36,345 nt of DNA from Chthoniobacteraceae bacterium (GCA_947476255.1 CANJPY010000052.1:1-36345), one strand, 5' to 3'. Shown: positions 1-8,491, counted from the first letter of the stretch. A program made the numbers and translations. The notes: a model not told the origin generated them from the letters alone.

Positions 1-54
1 GGGCTGTCTGAAGCTGCGTGATACCGGTGAAGAACCTACGCTTGGCGCAGTCTT

Positions 55-161
55 GCATCCCTCCGGGATGCCTTGTTTTGTGGTCTGACAACCGGTGGTG
101 TCGCTACGCTCAACCACCGGCAAATGGCGGTGATGCCTCCGGCATCTGACCTCCCTTTGCC
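55..161 (+). repeat. Cluster of short palindromes (REP-like element)
   Basis: Several hairpins lie together. GCATCCC-TCC-GGGATGC is at 55-71. CCGGTGGT (92-99) pairs with ACCACCGG (113-120). GATGCC-TCC-GGCATC is at 132-146. GGCAAA (119-124) can pair with TTTGCC (156-161), enclosing the third hairpin. The shared TCC loops suggest one composite, mobile-type repeat. It sits where the maturase frame should continue, so it probably inserted there. Whether it recurs in the genome cannot be seen from this window. Confidence 0.6.
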
Positions 162-172
162 GTTTTTAGGGT

Positions 173-310
173 AATCGAGTCCGGAGATGGCTGTGGAAGA
201 AACACGCCAAGAGCCGGGCGCATTACGGGCCGCAGTATCGGAACGAACGCCTGCATGAGCAATACGGCCTGACTCGTTTTCCCACGAACGCCACACGGCA
301 ATGCAAATGA
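173..310 (+). pseudogene. C-terminal fragment of group II intron reverse transcriptase/maturase
   Basis: The frame ending at the TGA of 308-310 encodes a basic tail containing RRWLWKKHAKSR and YGLTRF. It resembles the extreme C-terminus of group II intron RTs, whose usual pattern is RxxWLxxKHK followed by LGLxRLP. The frame is closed upstream by a TAG at 167-169, where palindromic repeat sequence begins, so only about 45 residues remain and no RT, X or endonuclease catalytic core is visible. The assignment rests on this short motif plus the correctly positioned intron domains V and VI directly downstream. I infer a decayed gene, not a small functional protein. Confidence 0.65.
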
Positions 311-334
311 AGCAACCCGGAGAACAGCCTCCGA

Positions 335-432
335 GAGCCGGATGCGGGAAATCCGCCCGTCCGGTTCGATGAGGGGGAGATGAGGACATGGAGTGGTTGT
401 GGCCGCAAACCATCCTCGTCTCCCTACTCTAT
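335..432 (+). ncRNA. Group II intron domains V and VI
   Basis: Domain V spans 335-367. GAGCCGGA pairs with TCCGGTTC at the base and GCGG with CCGC at the tip around a GAAAT loop, and the AGC triad of the catalytic core is present. Domain VI follows. GGGAGATGAGGA (375-386) pairs with TCCTCGTCTCCC (413-424), with an internal TGGTT/AACCA stem, and unpaired A residues that could provide the branch point. The tail CTACTCTAT is a usual bacterial group II 3' end. Confidence 0.75.
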
Positions 433-494
433 TTAGAGGTCCTGTTCAGGTCCTGCGGAGGACGCTCTGCCACTGGTTCTTTTCCCCAGTCTGG

Positions 495-2786
495 CTAACC
501 GCGGATCTCGCGAAGCATTTGCTCGTTTGTCTGAAACTTTTTGAGATAAAACAGGAGTCTGTCGATCGCGTCCGCCGCCCGACATCCGGCAAGGCCTCTG
601 CGTAGAAAATGAATTTTCTGCAGCGTATCGGCTGGGACCAACAGTTCTTCCCGGCGAGTGCCGCTCTGAAAGATGTCTACGGCCGGATAGATGCGTTGTT
701 CCGCAATTTTGCGGTCTAAAACGAGCTCCATATTCCCTGTGCCCTTGAATTCCTGAAAGATGATTTCATCCATGCGGCTCCCTGTTTCAATCAAGGCCGT
801 CGCAATGATGGTGAGTGAACCTGCTTCCTCCGTATTACGAGCGGCCGCGAACAGTTTGCGCGGAGTCTCCATCGCGCGCGCATCGATCCCGCCAGACATC
901 GTGCGGCCTCCATTGGTCATCGCATTGTTGAAGGCGCGTCCCAACCGAGTGATGGAATCCAGTAGGATAAACACATCTTTTCCCGCTTCGACCAAACGTT
1001 TTGCACGTTCGATCGCCAGTTCTGCAATCCGAGTGTGACTGCGCACGTCCATATCATTGGAACTTGCCATGATTTCGGCCTTCGGAACGGTATGCCTGAT
1101 TTCTGTCACCTCCTCGGGGCGTTCATCAACCAGAAGCATGATGAGCTGCACTTCCGGGTGGTTTTTCATCATTGCTTCAGCAATGTGCTGGAGGAAGGTG
1201 GTTTTTCCCGTCCGGGGGGGCGCAACAATCAACCCCCTCTGCCCCTTCCCGATGGGTGCGACCATATCGATAATTCGGGTCGTATATCTTTCAGGAGTTG
1301 TCGCCATCCAGAGGGGTTCACTTGGATTGATGACGGTCAATTCGTCAAAGACGGGTTGCATCTTGGACGCTTCCGGCGCATCGCCATTCACAGAGTGAAT
1401 TTCGTGGATTTGTTGCCCCCGGCCGCTTTTGCGAACGGTTCCTTTGATCCATTGTCCGTCACGGAGGTTGAAACGACGGACCATTTCAGGCGAAACAAAA
1501 ATGTCTGCCGGGCTTTGGACGTAGTTGCGAGCGCGGTCGCGCAAGAAACCAAACCCTTTCCCTGAGATTTCAATAATCCCTTCTCCATCGGATAATTCTT
1601 CGGGCGTGGGAGGCGGCAGCTCGCGAGATCCCTCGTGCGAATGCTGTCCAGAATTATCCCTGGGATGCGGCTCGTCGCGCCCGTCCCTGCGCCGATCGTG
1701 GCGCGAACGCTTTCGATCGTGGCGGTCTTGTCCACTTCGCTCGTAGCGCTCTCCATGCCTGCCTTGAGCTCCCCTGTCCTGTCCGCGGTCCTGTCCGCGA
1801 TCCAATTTTTGCCCTCGTCTTTGCTCACCGCGCGGATGCACGCCCGCAGGTGTGTATGTTGAAGGCGCGCCCCCATGACGGTTTTCATACGATGCGGCGC
1901 GTATTTCGGCAGCCTGCTGCGCGTCGGGCGCTACTGCCAGAGGGGCTGGCTTGCCTTCCTGTTCCATCTGTTTTGCAACATGCAGGGGAACATAAACAGG
2001 ATAAGGTTTTCGTGAGGCATCCCCCGAGGGAATGGCAGCCCTTTCTCCCGGAGACCATGTTTCGACTTCCAGAGAGTGTTGGTTGCTGCCCTGTGCGGCC
2101 TCATGAGGGGGCGCTGTTTGCACAGTTGCGCGCTTTGTTCCGGCAGAGGTGCGAGGTCTTTTGCCCGTGGCGGGAATCGCCTCCGAAGCAAGCAGCCCGC
2201 GCTTTTTAGGGAGGACCTGTTCTTCTCCCTGAGTGTCAGATAGATCCGATACGGCCATTTTTTTGCCGCGTGCATTGACCTCGGGTGCCTTTGTCCGCGC
2301 TTTTGAGCGCGCCCGCGCAAGGGATGGCTGTTCGTGCGCGTGATCTGGGTTGGACGGAAGTGGTTCTGCAACTCTGGCTGATTCCGGCGCGAAGACATCT
2401 GCGGCGGTTGCCGTCGCGGCCGTCGCGGCCTTGGTTACCTTTGCTACATTGAGCGCAGGTTTCCGGACTCGTCCTGTATTCGGCTTTTCGTCAGCGGGAG
2501 AAACTGCCACGGGGGCTGCCACGGGGGCTGCCACGGGGGCTGCCACGGGGGCTGCCACGGGGGCTGCCACAGATGACTGTTTGCTAGACGCTTCAGCAGG
2601 TTTGAGGCGAGTTTTCCGCGCAGGCTTCTTGGCAGGAACAGATGCGGAAGACATTTCTAATCCGGAAGACACGGGCAAGGCGGTGTTGGCGGTTGAGGGG
2701 GAGGCTTCCTTGGTTTTGCGCCTCATGGGACGCTTCGGGGTTGCGGGGAAGACCTCTGGAGAGGGCTCGGTCGTGGGTTCTGTCAT
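495..2786 (-). CDS. rho: Transcription termination factor Rho with long basic N-terminal extension
   Basis: Hexameric RNA-dependent ATPase that ends transcription. The C-terminal half (about residues 395-763) is a normal Rho. It has a cold-shock-type RNA-binding domain beginning EGIIEISGKGFGFLRD, a P-loop with APPRTGKTTF near residue 525, a Walker B region (VFILLDSITRLGRAFNN) and the conserved region around GGIDARAME. The protein is 763 residues against about 420 for E. coli. The extra 390 residues are low complexity: Lys/Ala/Pro-rich, then five tandem APVA units, then an Arg/Gly/Asp/His-rich tract (RGQDRGQDRG and similar). Such extensions are known in Rho of several phyla and probably add RNA contacts. 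The start at 2784-2786 gives an acidic, Pro-rich first segment and no competing upstream start is evident. The gene is monocistronic here, converging on the intron remnant. Confidence 0.97.
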   Translation of the reverse strand: MTEPTTEPSPEVFPATPKRPMRRKTKEASPSTANTALPVSSGLEMSSASVPAKKPARKTRLKPAEASSKQSSVAAPVAAPVAAPVAAPVAAPVAVSPADEKPNTGRVRKPALNVAKVTKAATAATATAADVFAPESARVAEPLPSNPDHAHEQPSLARARSKARTKAPEVNARGKKMAVSDLSDTQGEEQVLPKKRGLLASEAIPATGKRPRTSAGTKRATVQTAPPHEAAQGSNQHSLEVETWSPGERAAIPSGDASRKPYPVYVPLHVAKQMEQEGKPAPLAVAPDAQQAAEIRAASYENRHGGAPSTYTPAGVHPRGEQRRGQKLDRGQDRGQDRGAQGRHGERYERSGQDRHDRKRSRHDRRRDGRDEPHPRDNSGQHSHEGSRELPPPTPEELSDGEGIIEISGKGFGFLRDRARNYVQSPADIFVSPEMVRRFNLRDGQWIKGTVRKSGRGQQIHEIHSVNGDAPEASKMQPVFDELTVINPSEPLWMATTPERYTTRIIDMVAPIGKGQRGLIVAPPRTGKTTFLQHIAEAMMKNHPEVQLIMLLVDERPEEVTEIRHTVPKAEIMASSNDMDVRSHTRIAELAIERAKRLVEAGKDVFILLDSITRLGRAFNNAMTNGGRTMSGGIDARAMETPRKLFAAARNTEEAGSLTIIATALIETGSRMDEIIFQEFKGTGNMELVLDRKIAEQRIYPAVDIFQSGTRREELLVPADTLQKIHFLRRGLAGCRAADAIDRLLFYLKKFQTNEQMLREIRG
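2504..2570 (-). repeat. 12-bp tandem repeat within rho (PVAA/APVA units)
   Basis: On the plus strand the unit CTGCCACGGGGG is repeated about 5.6 times without interruption. It encodes the APVA tetrapeptide run in the Rho N-terminal extension. Perfect identity suggests recent slippage, and copy number is likely to vary between strains without shifting the frame. Confidence 0.9.
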
Positions 2787-3839
2787 TGGTGAAGAAAAGG
2801 AAATAAAGGGAGGATTTTTAGGAAAACCAAAGGAGCGAACAGCCGGGAAAGCTCCAGAATCCGGCGGGGCAGGGACAATCGGTTGGGGCTGTATTCACGG
2901 CGCTGGATCTGCAAAACAGCACAAGAAAACATTGCTCAACCCTGTGCTGAAACTCATTCGAAATTAGGAAGATGAGTAAGATGTTGGGTGTGCTCTGGAA
3001 CGCCGGACGGGAGGTGTGTTGTTTTTAGAAAACAGGGGGGGAGCTTGGGAAGATATGCTGACCGTTTGGTTGAGCGTTGAAGGGGATGGCCTGCTCAAAA
3101 TGCGGCAACAATCGTAAAAAGGAGAATATCTTGGTGGATATCGTCTGGGTTATTTTATCTAGGCTGTCTTGTCGGCGAGGTTGTCTTGTCTTGGTTTTCT
3201 GAAGGCTAAAGGGAATTCCCCCCCCGACACTTGGCCTGGCGATTTCCAATGCGGATGCGTTGGTACGGCGCAGAAGACACTCAATACGGCAAAACCAAGT
3301 TACCGAAGCTTTTATGGAGGCCGCCAAGCACTGCTTTCTTGAAGCACTGCTTTCTTGAAGCACCGCTTTCTTGAAGCACCGCTCTCTCGAAGCACCGCTC
3401 TCTCGAAGCTTTGGACGCACCTTCAATCATCCCTCGGGGACTCAATGCAAGCAATGCGGCCAAATGTATTCCAAAAGTTTCTTAACAAGGTTCCCCGTTT
3501 TCAGGGAGACCGCGGGGGCGCCACATCCTCAGGACGCCCGTTCGCAGTAGTCCAAAAATTCCACAGGTTCATTGATGCGTCAAATAAAAAGAGACGGTGT
3601 TTGAATCGCTTCTCAAGCGCTCCCGTCTGTTCTCAACTCTGCGTGCATGGTGGGATGCGCCCACTGTGGGAGGACACGCCTGTCCCCGCAGGCCCCGCAG
3701 GCAATATAGTGAAAGTTTGGACTTTATCTAAAGAAATGCATTTCACGGCATCCGCACTAAGTCCGGGGCCCGATATTCAGATGACAGTTTGCCAGCCATT
3801 CTGACCATCCAACATATCAACCCTCACATCCTAGAAACC
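2787..3839. other. About 1-kb non-coding region upstream of rho and of the winged-helix gene
   Basis: Divergent intergenic region between rho (minus) and the gene at 3840 (plus). It must hold both promoters and the rho leader, but I see no convincing -35/-10 pair. Content recognised: a 16-bp tandem repeat at 3326-3405 and a small GCCTG/CAGGC hairpin at 3678-3693. Open frames crossing it are repetitive or compositionally unlike the neighbours and are not called. Confidence 0.6.
3326..3405. repeat. 16-bp tandem repeat, five copies
   Basis: Five head-to-tail units of the form AAGCAyyGCTyTCTyG. The first two are AAGCACTGCTTTCTTG, the third has one change, and the last two are AAGCACCGCTCTCTCG. 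A partial sixth begins at 3406. There are no spacers. Divergence proceeds in order along the array, as expected from stepwise duplication. Confidence 0.9.
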
Positions 3840-4586
3840 ATGCAATCGAACAAAGCCGCAAATCCATCCAAAGGTCTCCTTTACTCCGCCTTTCCTAGTG
3901 CCGAGCGCATCTCCTCTCTCAAGGAACTCATGGAGTTGGAAGAGCAGCGTTCTGGTTTGGAGAATTCCCTCGCGGTCGTCCAAGAGAGGATAGATTCTAT
4001 TCAGGTAGAGCTGTTTTCTGCGGAAAACAGGCACTCCCGTTCACGCCTCCGAGACGCCGGACGGCTCAGGTTCTCAAATCGGCGCAGAATGGCACGGGGC
4101 GAACTTCGCGCTCAAATCCTTCAGCAACTTGAAACAGCAGGAAATGAGGGAGTTAATGTTCACGCCATTGCTGCCAGACTGGGAATGAAGGCGGTTAATA
4201 TTCACTCTTGGTTTCATACAGCGCTCAAACGGTTTCCCCAGATCCGCAAATCCGGCCCCAGCCACTACCATCTCTCCAGCAACCTCTCGGAGATCGCGCA
4301 TCTCATGAATCCATCCACGAATTTGGACATCTCTGGCACGGGTGTTGAGCCCAGAGGGGGACGGCGCGGAGAGGTCACCAAAAGCATTATAGAAGCCTTG
4401 AAAAAAGCCGGAACAACAGGCCTCTCCGTCAGTGAGATCGCCGCAAGCATCGGCTCCAGCTACCGCAGGGTGCATGTCTGGCTCTCCAGTACGGGAAAGA
4501 AAAACAAGCTCGTTGTGCGCCTAGCTCGAGGCACTTATCAACTGGACGAAAGATCTCAAGCGCAGCCTGCCATGGTCGGGCAATAA
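3840..4586 (+). CDS. Putative DNA-binding protein with coiled coil and two winged-helix-like domains
   Basis: About 248 residues, with the ATG at 3840 chosen over an upstream start at 3789 because homology-like structure begins after it. Residues about 20-60 form a probable coiled coil (ISSLKELMELEEQRSGLENSL). Two similar segments of about 60 residues follow. The first runs from RGELRAQILQQLETAGNEGV and the second from RGEVTKSIIEALKKAGTTGL. Each has a helix, a loop, a second helix (VHAIAARLGM; VSEIAASIGS), a third helix with a Trp (HSWFHT; HVWLSS) and a wing ending in YHL or YQL. This looks like an internally duplicated winged-helix domain, so a nucleoid-associated or regulatory role is likely. 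No catalytic residues are seen and no family name is certain. A terminator-like hairpin follows at 4620. Confidence 0.75.
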   Translation: MQSNKAANPSKGLLYSAFPSAERISSLKELMELEEQRSGLENSLAVVQERIDSIQVELFSAENRHSRSRLRDAGRLRFSNRRRMARGELRAQILQQLETAGNEGVNVHAIAARLGMKAVNIHSWFHTALKRFPQIRKSGPSHYHLSSNLSEIAHLMNPSTNLDISGTGVEPRGGRRGEVTKSIIEALKKAGTTGLSVSEIAASIGSSYRRVHVWLSSTGKKNKLVVRLARGTYQLDERSQAQPAMVGQ

Positions 4587-4619
4587 ATAGCTGTCCCCAT
4601 AAAGAGGCTTGCAACCAAG

Positions 4620-4650
4620 GAGCGCTTTCCAAACAAGGAGGCGCTCTTTT
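4620..4650 (+). terminator. Rho-independent terminator after the winged-helix gene
   Basis: GAGCGC (4620-4625) pairs with GCGCTC (4641-4646), with an inner TCC/GGA extension (28-30 with 37-39), followed directly by TTTT. It lies 34 bp beyond the stop at 4586. Confidence 0.5.
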
Positions 4651-4826
4651 GGTTCCCGTCCGCGAGGAAGGTGCAACAACCCGATACTTCTGGCTGGCAA
4701 ACGGCGCCCTGCAAAGCATCTTGTGGCAGCCAGTCTTGAACCTTTTTAATGACGCTTCGCCACACGTTTGACTCGCCACCTTGTTTTTCAAATGGAGAAT
4801 GCCACACCAGTCTCTCCACACGGATC

Positions 4827-5321
4827 ATGGAACCACCCGGCTGTCTCTTTGAAAAAAAGCGTGGAAGTTTTCACTCCAACGCATGCGCCTTTTTAATCCT
4901 GCTCTTGCTTTCGGGCTGCAGTGCGCCATCGAAATCCGCTTCAAAAGCTCCTGCTAAACCCCAGAAAGGGCTTTCTTACACGGGGCTATGGGTTGCTCCC
5001 GAGGACGATAAGACATCGTTCGAGTTGGATCTTGTGCAAAACGGTGCCTTCATTGAAGGGTACCATGCTGCACTTGTCCCAGAAACCGGAAACATAGAAG
5101 CCGCGCTTCGTACGGACCGAGATCCTCCATCGGTACGTGGTCGGCTCGTTGAAAACGGCAGCGTCACGGTTCACTTTGAATTGCGGCGCAGTACGGGGAG
5201 TGGCGAGGCGGTACTCACAACGCAGGGAGACAAGTTGAAGTGGAAATTAATTTCCACCTCGGGTGCCTCCGTTCTTCCAAAATCCTGCGTCCTGCTGCGC
5301 CAAGCCGCGACCGAACACTGA
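4827..5321 (+). CDS. Putative lipoprotein
   Basis: About 164 residues from the ATG at 4827. The N-terminus has basic residues (KKR), a hydrophobic run (FLILLLLSG) and a lipobox ending in SGC at about residue 31. It should therefore be lipid-modified and anchored in the inner or outer membrane. The mature part begins with a Ser/Lys/Ala/Pro linker, then a beta-rich domain with GLWVAPEDDKTSFELDLVQNG and a later VTVHFELRR strand. This pattern suggests a small beta-sandwich or lipocalin-like module, but I do not recognise the family. An earlier in-frame start at 4749 would put an implausible extension before the signal peptide. It lies in line with a second small lipoprotein and guaA, but the gaps do not prove an operon. 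Confidence 0.7.
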   Translation: MEPPGCLFEKKRGSFHSNACAFLILLLLSGCSAPSKSASKAPAKPQKGLSYTGLWVAPEDDKTSFELDLVQNGAFIEGYHAALVPETGNIEAALRTDRDPPSVRGRLVENGSVTVHFELRRSTGSGEAVLTTQGDKLKWKLISTSGASVLPKSCVLLRQAATEH

Positions 5322-5400
5322 TCGCAATCTGTCAGACCTCGGCATCTTGATTTTGAGTCGCTCAGGGCTTGGAAAAAAAGAGCGTGCTCCGTTTTCCCGA

Positions 5401-5430
5401 TTAGACTTCCCGCCGCCGCGCCTCTATAAG
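5401..5430 (+). promoter_or_regulatory. Candidate sigma-70-type promoter before the small lipoprotein/guaA
   Basis: TTAGAC (5401-5406) and TATAAG (5425-5430) are separated by 18 bp. The expected start of transcription would fall at or next to the ATG at 5437, implying a leaderless or nearly leaderless mRNA. This is a sequence match only. Confidence 0.35.
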
Positions 5431-5436
5431 GCTCGG

Positions 5437-5619
5437 ATGAAAGCCCTCTTCAGACTCGGCGGAGCGATAATTGTCCTCGCAGGATTGTGTTCTTGCGAAT
5501 CCGATATTTCATCGCGCGAACCAGGAATCGGAGAGAAGTTTCAACGCGGTATCCGTGGCCAAGGCTCCTTATATATTCCTGAGCAGGAGCAATCTCTTAT
5601 TTCAATGCCCGCTCGTTAG
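5437..5619 (+). CDS. Small putative lipoprotein
   Basis: A 60-residue protein from the ATG at 5437. It has a positively charged start (MKALFR), a hydrophobic core ([10 protein letters not shown]) and a lipobox LCSC, so Cys at about residue 19 or 21 would be lipidated. The mature peptide is about 40 residues ([18 protein letters not shown]...), with no known domain. It ends only 11 bp before guaA. The family is unknown. Such tiny lipoproteins are common before housekeeping genes in this phylum, though a functional link to guaA is not supported. An in-frame start at 5263 would bury the signal peptide and was rejected. Confidence 0.65.
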   Translation: MKALFRLGGAIIVLAGLCSCESDISSREPGIGEKFQRGIRGQGSLYIPEQEQSLISMPAR

Positions 5620-5630
5620 CTCTTTTTTTC

Positions 5631-7220
5631 ATGACTACCCCGTCTGCTTCCTCCGTCCACAGTCGTCTTCTGATTTTAGATTTCGGCTCACAGTACACTC
5701 AGGTGATCGCTCGGCGCGTCCGCGAGGCCCAAGTCTATTCACAGATCGTTCCTTTTGATATTACGGCCGCGGCTATCAAAAAACTGGCGCCAAAGGGCAT
5801 CATTCTCTCGGGAGGACCTTCGAGTGTTTACGGCAAAAAGGCTCCACTGCCTGATCCCGAGCTCTTCAAGTTGGGAATCCCTGTGCTGGGCATTTGTTAT
5901 GGAATGCAGTTGATGGGGCACCATCTGGGCGGGAAGGTGGAGCACTCAGAACGGCGCGAGTATGGAATGGGAAAACTCGAGATCCTTGAGTCGTGCGCGC
6001 TTTTCCGCGGATTGGGTGAAAAGCTCGAGATTTGGAACTCTCACGGTGACAAACTCACCAAGTTACCCTCGGGCTTTCGGACTGTGGCCAAAACATCCAA
6101 CAGTCCCTACGCGGCCATTGAGCATCCCAAGAAGAAGTTCTTCGGTCTGCAGTTTCATCCTGAAGTGGTCCACACTCCTAAAGGGAAGGAAATGATCGCG
6201 AATTTCCTGTTTGAAGTTTGTGGCTTCAAGAAGGACTGGACCATGGGCTCGTTTATTGAGGAGGCCTGCCAGCGCATTCGCGAGCAGGTGGGAAGTGATC
6301 ATGTGATTCTTGGACTCAGTGGCGGAGTCGATTCAAGCGTGGCTGCGGCCTTGATTCACCGTGCGATAGGCGATCAATTAACCTGCGTGTTCGTGAATAA
6401 CGGCCTGCTGCGAGCCAAAGAAGAGGATGCCGTCCGAAAATTGTTCGGGGACAATTTTCAAATGAAGCTGAAAGTGGTGAACGCTTCCTCGCAGTTTCTT
6501 ACGAAGCTCAAAGGAGTGACTGATCCCGAGCGCAAGCGTCGAATTATTGGGCGCGAATTCATCCACGTTTTTGAAGCTGCTGTCGCAAAACTTTCTTCCA
6601 ACAAGACCCGTGGAAATGCGCCCAAGTTCAAATTCCTGGCACAGGGGACCCTTTATCCGGATGTCATTGAAAGCGTTGCCATTGCGGGCAACCCGGCAGC
6701 CCTCATCAAGAGCCACCACAATGTGGGCGGCTTGCCCAAAAACATGAAGTTTCAACTTGTGGAACCACTCCGCGAACTCTTCAAGGATGAGGTGCGCGAA
6801 GTGGGTGCGCAGCTCGGTTTGCCCAAGGAAGTTGTTCAACGGCAGCCATTCCCGGGCCCCGGATTGGCGGTTCGTATTCTGGGCGACATTACAAGGGAGC
6901 GTCTTTCTGTCTTGCGTGAAGCCGATGCCATCGTGGTCGCGGAGATGAAATCCTCCGATTGGTATTACAAGGTGTGGCAGAGCTTTGCCGTGCTGCTTCC
7001 AGTGCGTTCTGTGGGAGTCATGGGGGATGAAAGAACCTATGAAAACACGGTAGCCCTCCGGATTGTGGAGAGTCAGGATGGAATGACCGCCGATTGGGTA
7101 AAATTGCCCTACGAGCTTCTGGCTCGCATCTCGACGCGGATCATTAATGAAGTAAAGGGAGTAAACAGGGTTGTTTACGACATTTCCTCCAAGCCTCCCG
7201 CGACGATTGAGTGGGAGTAG
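5631..7220 (+). CDS. guaA: GMP synthase (glutamine-hydrolysing)
   Basis: Converts XMP, ATP and glutamine to GMP in the cytoplasm, the last step of guanine nucleotide synthesis. The 529-residue length is normal. The N-terminal class I amidotransferase begins [12 protein letters not shown], has the nucleophile Cys89 in GICYGMQ and the His/Glu pair in QFHPEV. The ATP-pyrophosphatase domain has the PP-loop SGGVDSS at residues 230-236. The C-terminal dimerisation domain ends in the typical IDP-like signature [14 protein letters not shown]. The start at 5631 matches family N-termini with a short extension. No Shine-Dalgarno is evident. It converges on the histidine kinase gene, with a hairpin between them. 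Confidence 0.98.
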   Translation: MTTPSASSVHSRLLILDFGSQYTQVIARRVREAQVYSQIVPFDITAAAIKKLAPKGIILSGGPSSVYGKKAPLPDPELFKLGIPVLGICYGMQLMGHHLGGKVEHSERREYGMGKLEILESCALFRGLGEKLEIWNSHGDKLTKLPSGFRTVAKTSNSPYAAIEHPKKKFFGLQFHPEVVHTPKGKEMIANFLFEVCGFKKDWTMGSFIEEACQRIREQVGSDHVILGLSGGVDSSVAAALIHRAIGDQLTCVFVNNGLLRAKEEDAVRKLFGDNFQMKLKVVNASSQFLTKLKGVTDPERKRRIIGREFIHVFEAAVAKLSSNKTRGNAPKFKFLAQGTLYPDVIESVAIAGNPAALIKSHHNVGGLPKNMKFQLVEPLRELFKDEVREVGAQLGLPKEVVQRQPFPGPGLAVRILGDITRERLSVLREADAIVVAEMKSSDWYYKVWQSFAVLLPVRSVGVMGDERTYENTVALRIVESQDGMTADWVKLPYELLARISTRIINEVKGVNRVVYDISSKPPATIEWE

Positions 7221-7265
7221 GAATCCGTCTCGACCGTGACTCCAGCGACAGTCCGCAGAACCTCC

Positions 7266-7294
7266 GCAGAAGCCTTGCCCTAGGGGGCTTCTGC
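7266..7294. terminator. Hairpin between convergent guaA and histidine kinase
   Basis: GCAGAAGCC (7266-7274) and GGCTTCTGC (7286-7294) form a perfect 9-bp stem with an 11-nt loop, 46 bp after the guaA stop. It is followed on the plus strand by a weak T-run (TCTTTT). It overlaps the last codons of the convergent kinase gene, so the element is shared by both. Confidence 0.45.
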
Positions 7295-8491
7295 AGAATC
7301 TTTTGCCCTAGAATCGGATGATGGCAGCAGTCGGGCGCGTTGATCCCGAAGCGGCAAGCGGATCGTAAACTCGAGGCCTTCTCCCTCGTGGGACACCAAA
7401 TCAATTTCACCTCCGTGCTCGCGCACGATACGCCTCACAATGAGGAGTCCCAGCCCGGAACCGCTTTTCTTCGTGGTAAAGTAAGGGTCGAAAATTTTGC
7501 TCATGTGCCCGGGAGAAATACCGCCGCCGGTGTCACGAAAAGTCAGTTTGATAAATTGGTTTTCTTGAGTTGACTCGATTTTTAAAAGGCCTCTCGGACG
7601 CATCGCCTGAACCGCATTTTTAATGACGTTAAAAAAAGCCTGTTTGATCTGAGTTTTATCAACCTCCGCCAGAGGAAGATCTCTGCGCAGTTGTTGCTCC
7701 ACCCGGATCTCCCTGTCGGCGATTTCAGAATGCAAAAAATCAACGGTTTCTCGGATCAGCGTATTCAGATTTTCCAAGCCCAGTTCAAGCTGTGTCGGTC
7801 GAATCGCTCCTAAAAACTGCTGCACGATCGAGTCGAGGCGTTCGATTTCCCCGCGGGCGATATCCAAAACATCTTTCATCTCGCGGCGCAAAGGATCATC
7901 GACGCGCTTTAATTTGCGATCCAAGAGTTGGAGATGGATGTTGAGGGAATTCAGAGGGTTGCCAATTTCGTGGGCGACGCCGGCGGCAAGTAGCGTGAGG
8001 GCTGACAACCTTTCGCTATGGATGGTTTCCTCCGTGGAGCGTCTGTTTTCCGTGATGTCCCGGAGAATTACGGCGAATCCAACCGGTTCACATTCAAAGT
8101 CCTCCGTGGAACGTTTGGCCGATGGTTTCTCGAGGCGCAGCGGCTCGATGTAAAAATTGACAAACCTGTGCTGGGGGTAAAAAACCTCGACGTCCCGAGA
8201 AATTACTTTCCCGTCACTTAGGAGTTCTTCCCATTTGATGCCTCTAAGACACTCCTTAATCGGGGAGCCCATGCATTCTTCACGGTCCAGACCGAACAGT
8301 TCGCATGCGCCGCGATTGATATAGTTAATCCGCCCCGCGAGATCCGTGACGATAACCCCTTCATGAATGGCATTGAAGATGGTCTCAAGAAACCCTTTCT
8401 CATCCGCAAGCCGCAACAAATAACTTTCCAAGTCCTGAGGCCGGACCCGTCCAATACGCTCAATCAGTTTATCGAGGAACCCCGAGTTCAT
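7280..8491 (-). CDS. PAS-domain sensor histidine kinase (NtrB-like)
   Basis: A 403-residue soluble kinase with no membrane segment, so it senses a cytoplasmic signal. A PAS domain covers about residues 35-145 (IFNAIHEGVIVTDLAGRINYINRGA). The HisKA dimerisation domain carries the phospho-acceptor His174 in AGVAHEIGNPLNSL. The HATPase_c domain has the N-box (FFNVIKNAVQAM), a G1 box (DTGGGISPGHM) and a G2 box (GSGLGLLIVRRIV). The architecture matches NtrB/AtoS-type kinases that pair with sigma-54 response regulators, but no regulator gene is adjacent, so the partner is outside the window. The ligand of the PAS domain is unknown. The last codons overlap the hairpin after guaA. Confidence 0.93.
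   Translation of the reverse strand: MNSGFLDKLIERIGRVRPQDLESYLLRLADEKGFLETIFNAIHEGVIVTDLAGRINYINRGACELFGLDREECMGSPIKECLRGIKWEELLSDGKVISRDVEVFYPQHRFVNFYIEPLRLEKPSAKRSTEDFECEPVGFAVILRDITENRRSTEETIHSERLSALTLLAAGVAHEIGNPLNSLNIHLQLLDRKLKRVDDPLRREMKDVLDIARGEIERLDSIVQQFLGAIRPTQLELGLENLNTLIRETVDFLHSEIADREIRVEQQLRRDLPLAEVDKTQIKQAFFNVIKNAVQAMRPRGLLKIESTQENQFIKLTFRDTGGGISPGHMSKIFDPYFTTKKSGSGLGLLIVRRIVREHGGEIDLVSHEGEGLEFTIRLPLRDQRARLLPSSDSRAKDSAEAP

Larger units (their letters stand above)
173..432 (+). mobile_element. 3'-terminal remnant of a group II intron
   Basis: This is the end of a bacterial group II intron, read on the plus strand. It consists of the last residues of the intron-encoded reverse transcriptase (to 310), a short linker, domain V (335-367) and domain VI (about 371-424), ending in CTACTCTAT near 432. 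The 3' splice site is inferred to lie just after 432, about 60 bp beyond the rho stop codon and antisense to rho. The upstream RT reading frame is broken by palindromic repeats at 55-161, so the element is probably not autonomously mobile. The 5' part lies outside the window or is lost. Confidence 0.75.

Noticed and set aside
1035..1565. Plus-strand frame inside rho
   Set aside because: Antisense shadow of the conserved Rho core, with no independent evidence.
2350..2967. Plus-strand frame with ATGAATGA-type repeat residues
   Set aside because: It is the reverse reading of the Rho N-terminal repeats.
3326..3405. Possible CRISPR array
   Set aside because: Units are contiguous 16-mers with no spacers and no cas gene nearby. 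It is a simple tandem repeat.
3025..3804. Open frames on both strands through the repeat region
   Set aside because: They consist largely of repeat-derived residues, show no domain, and lack usable start signals.
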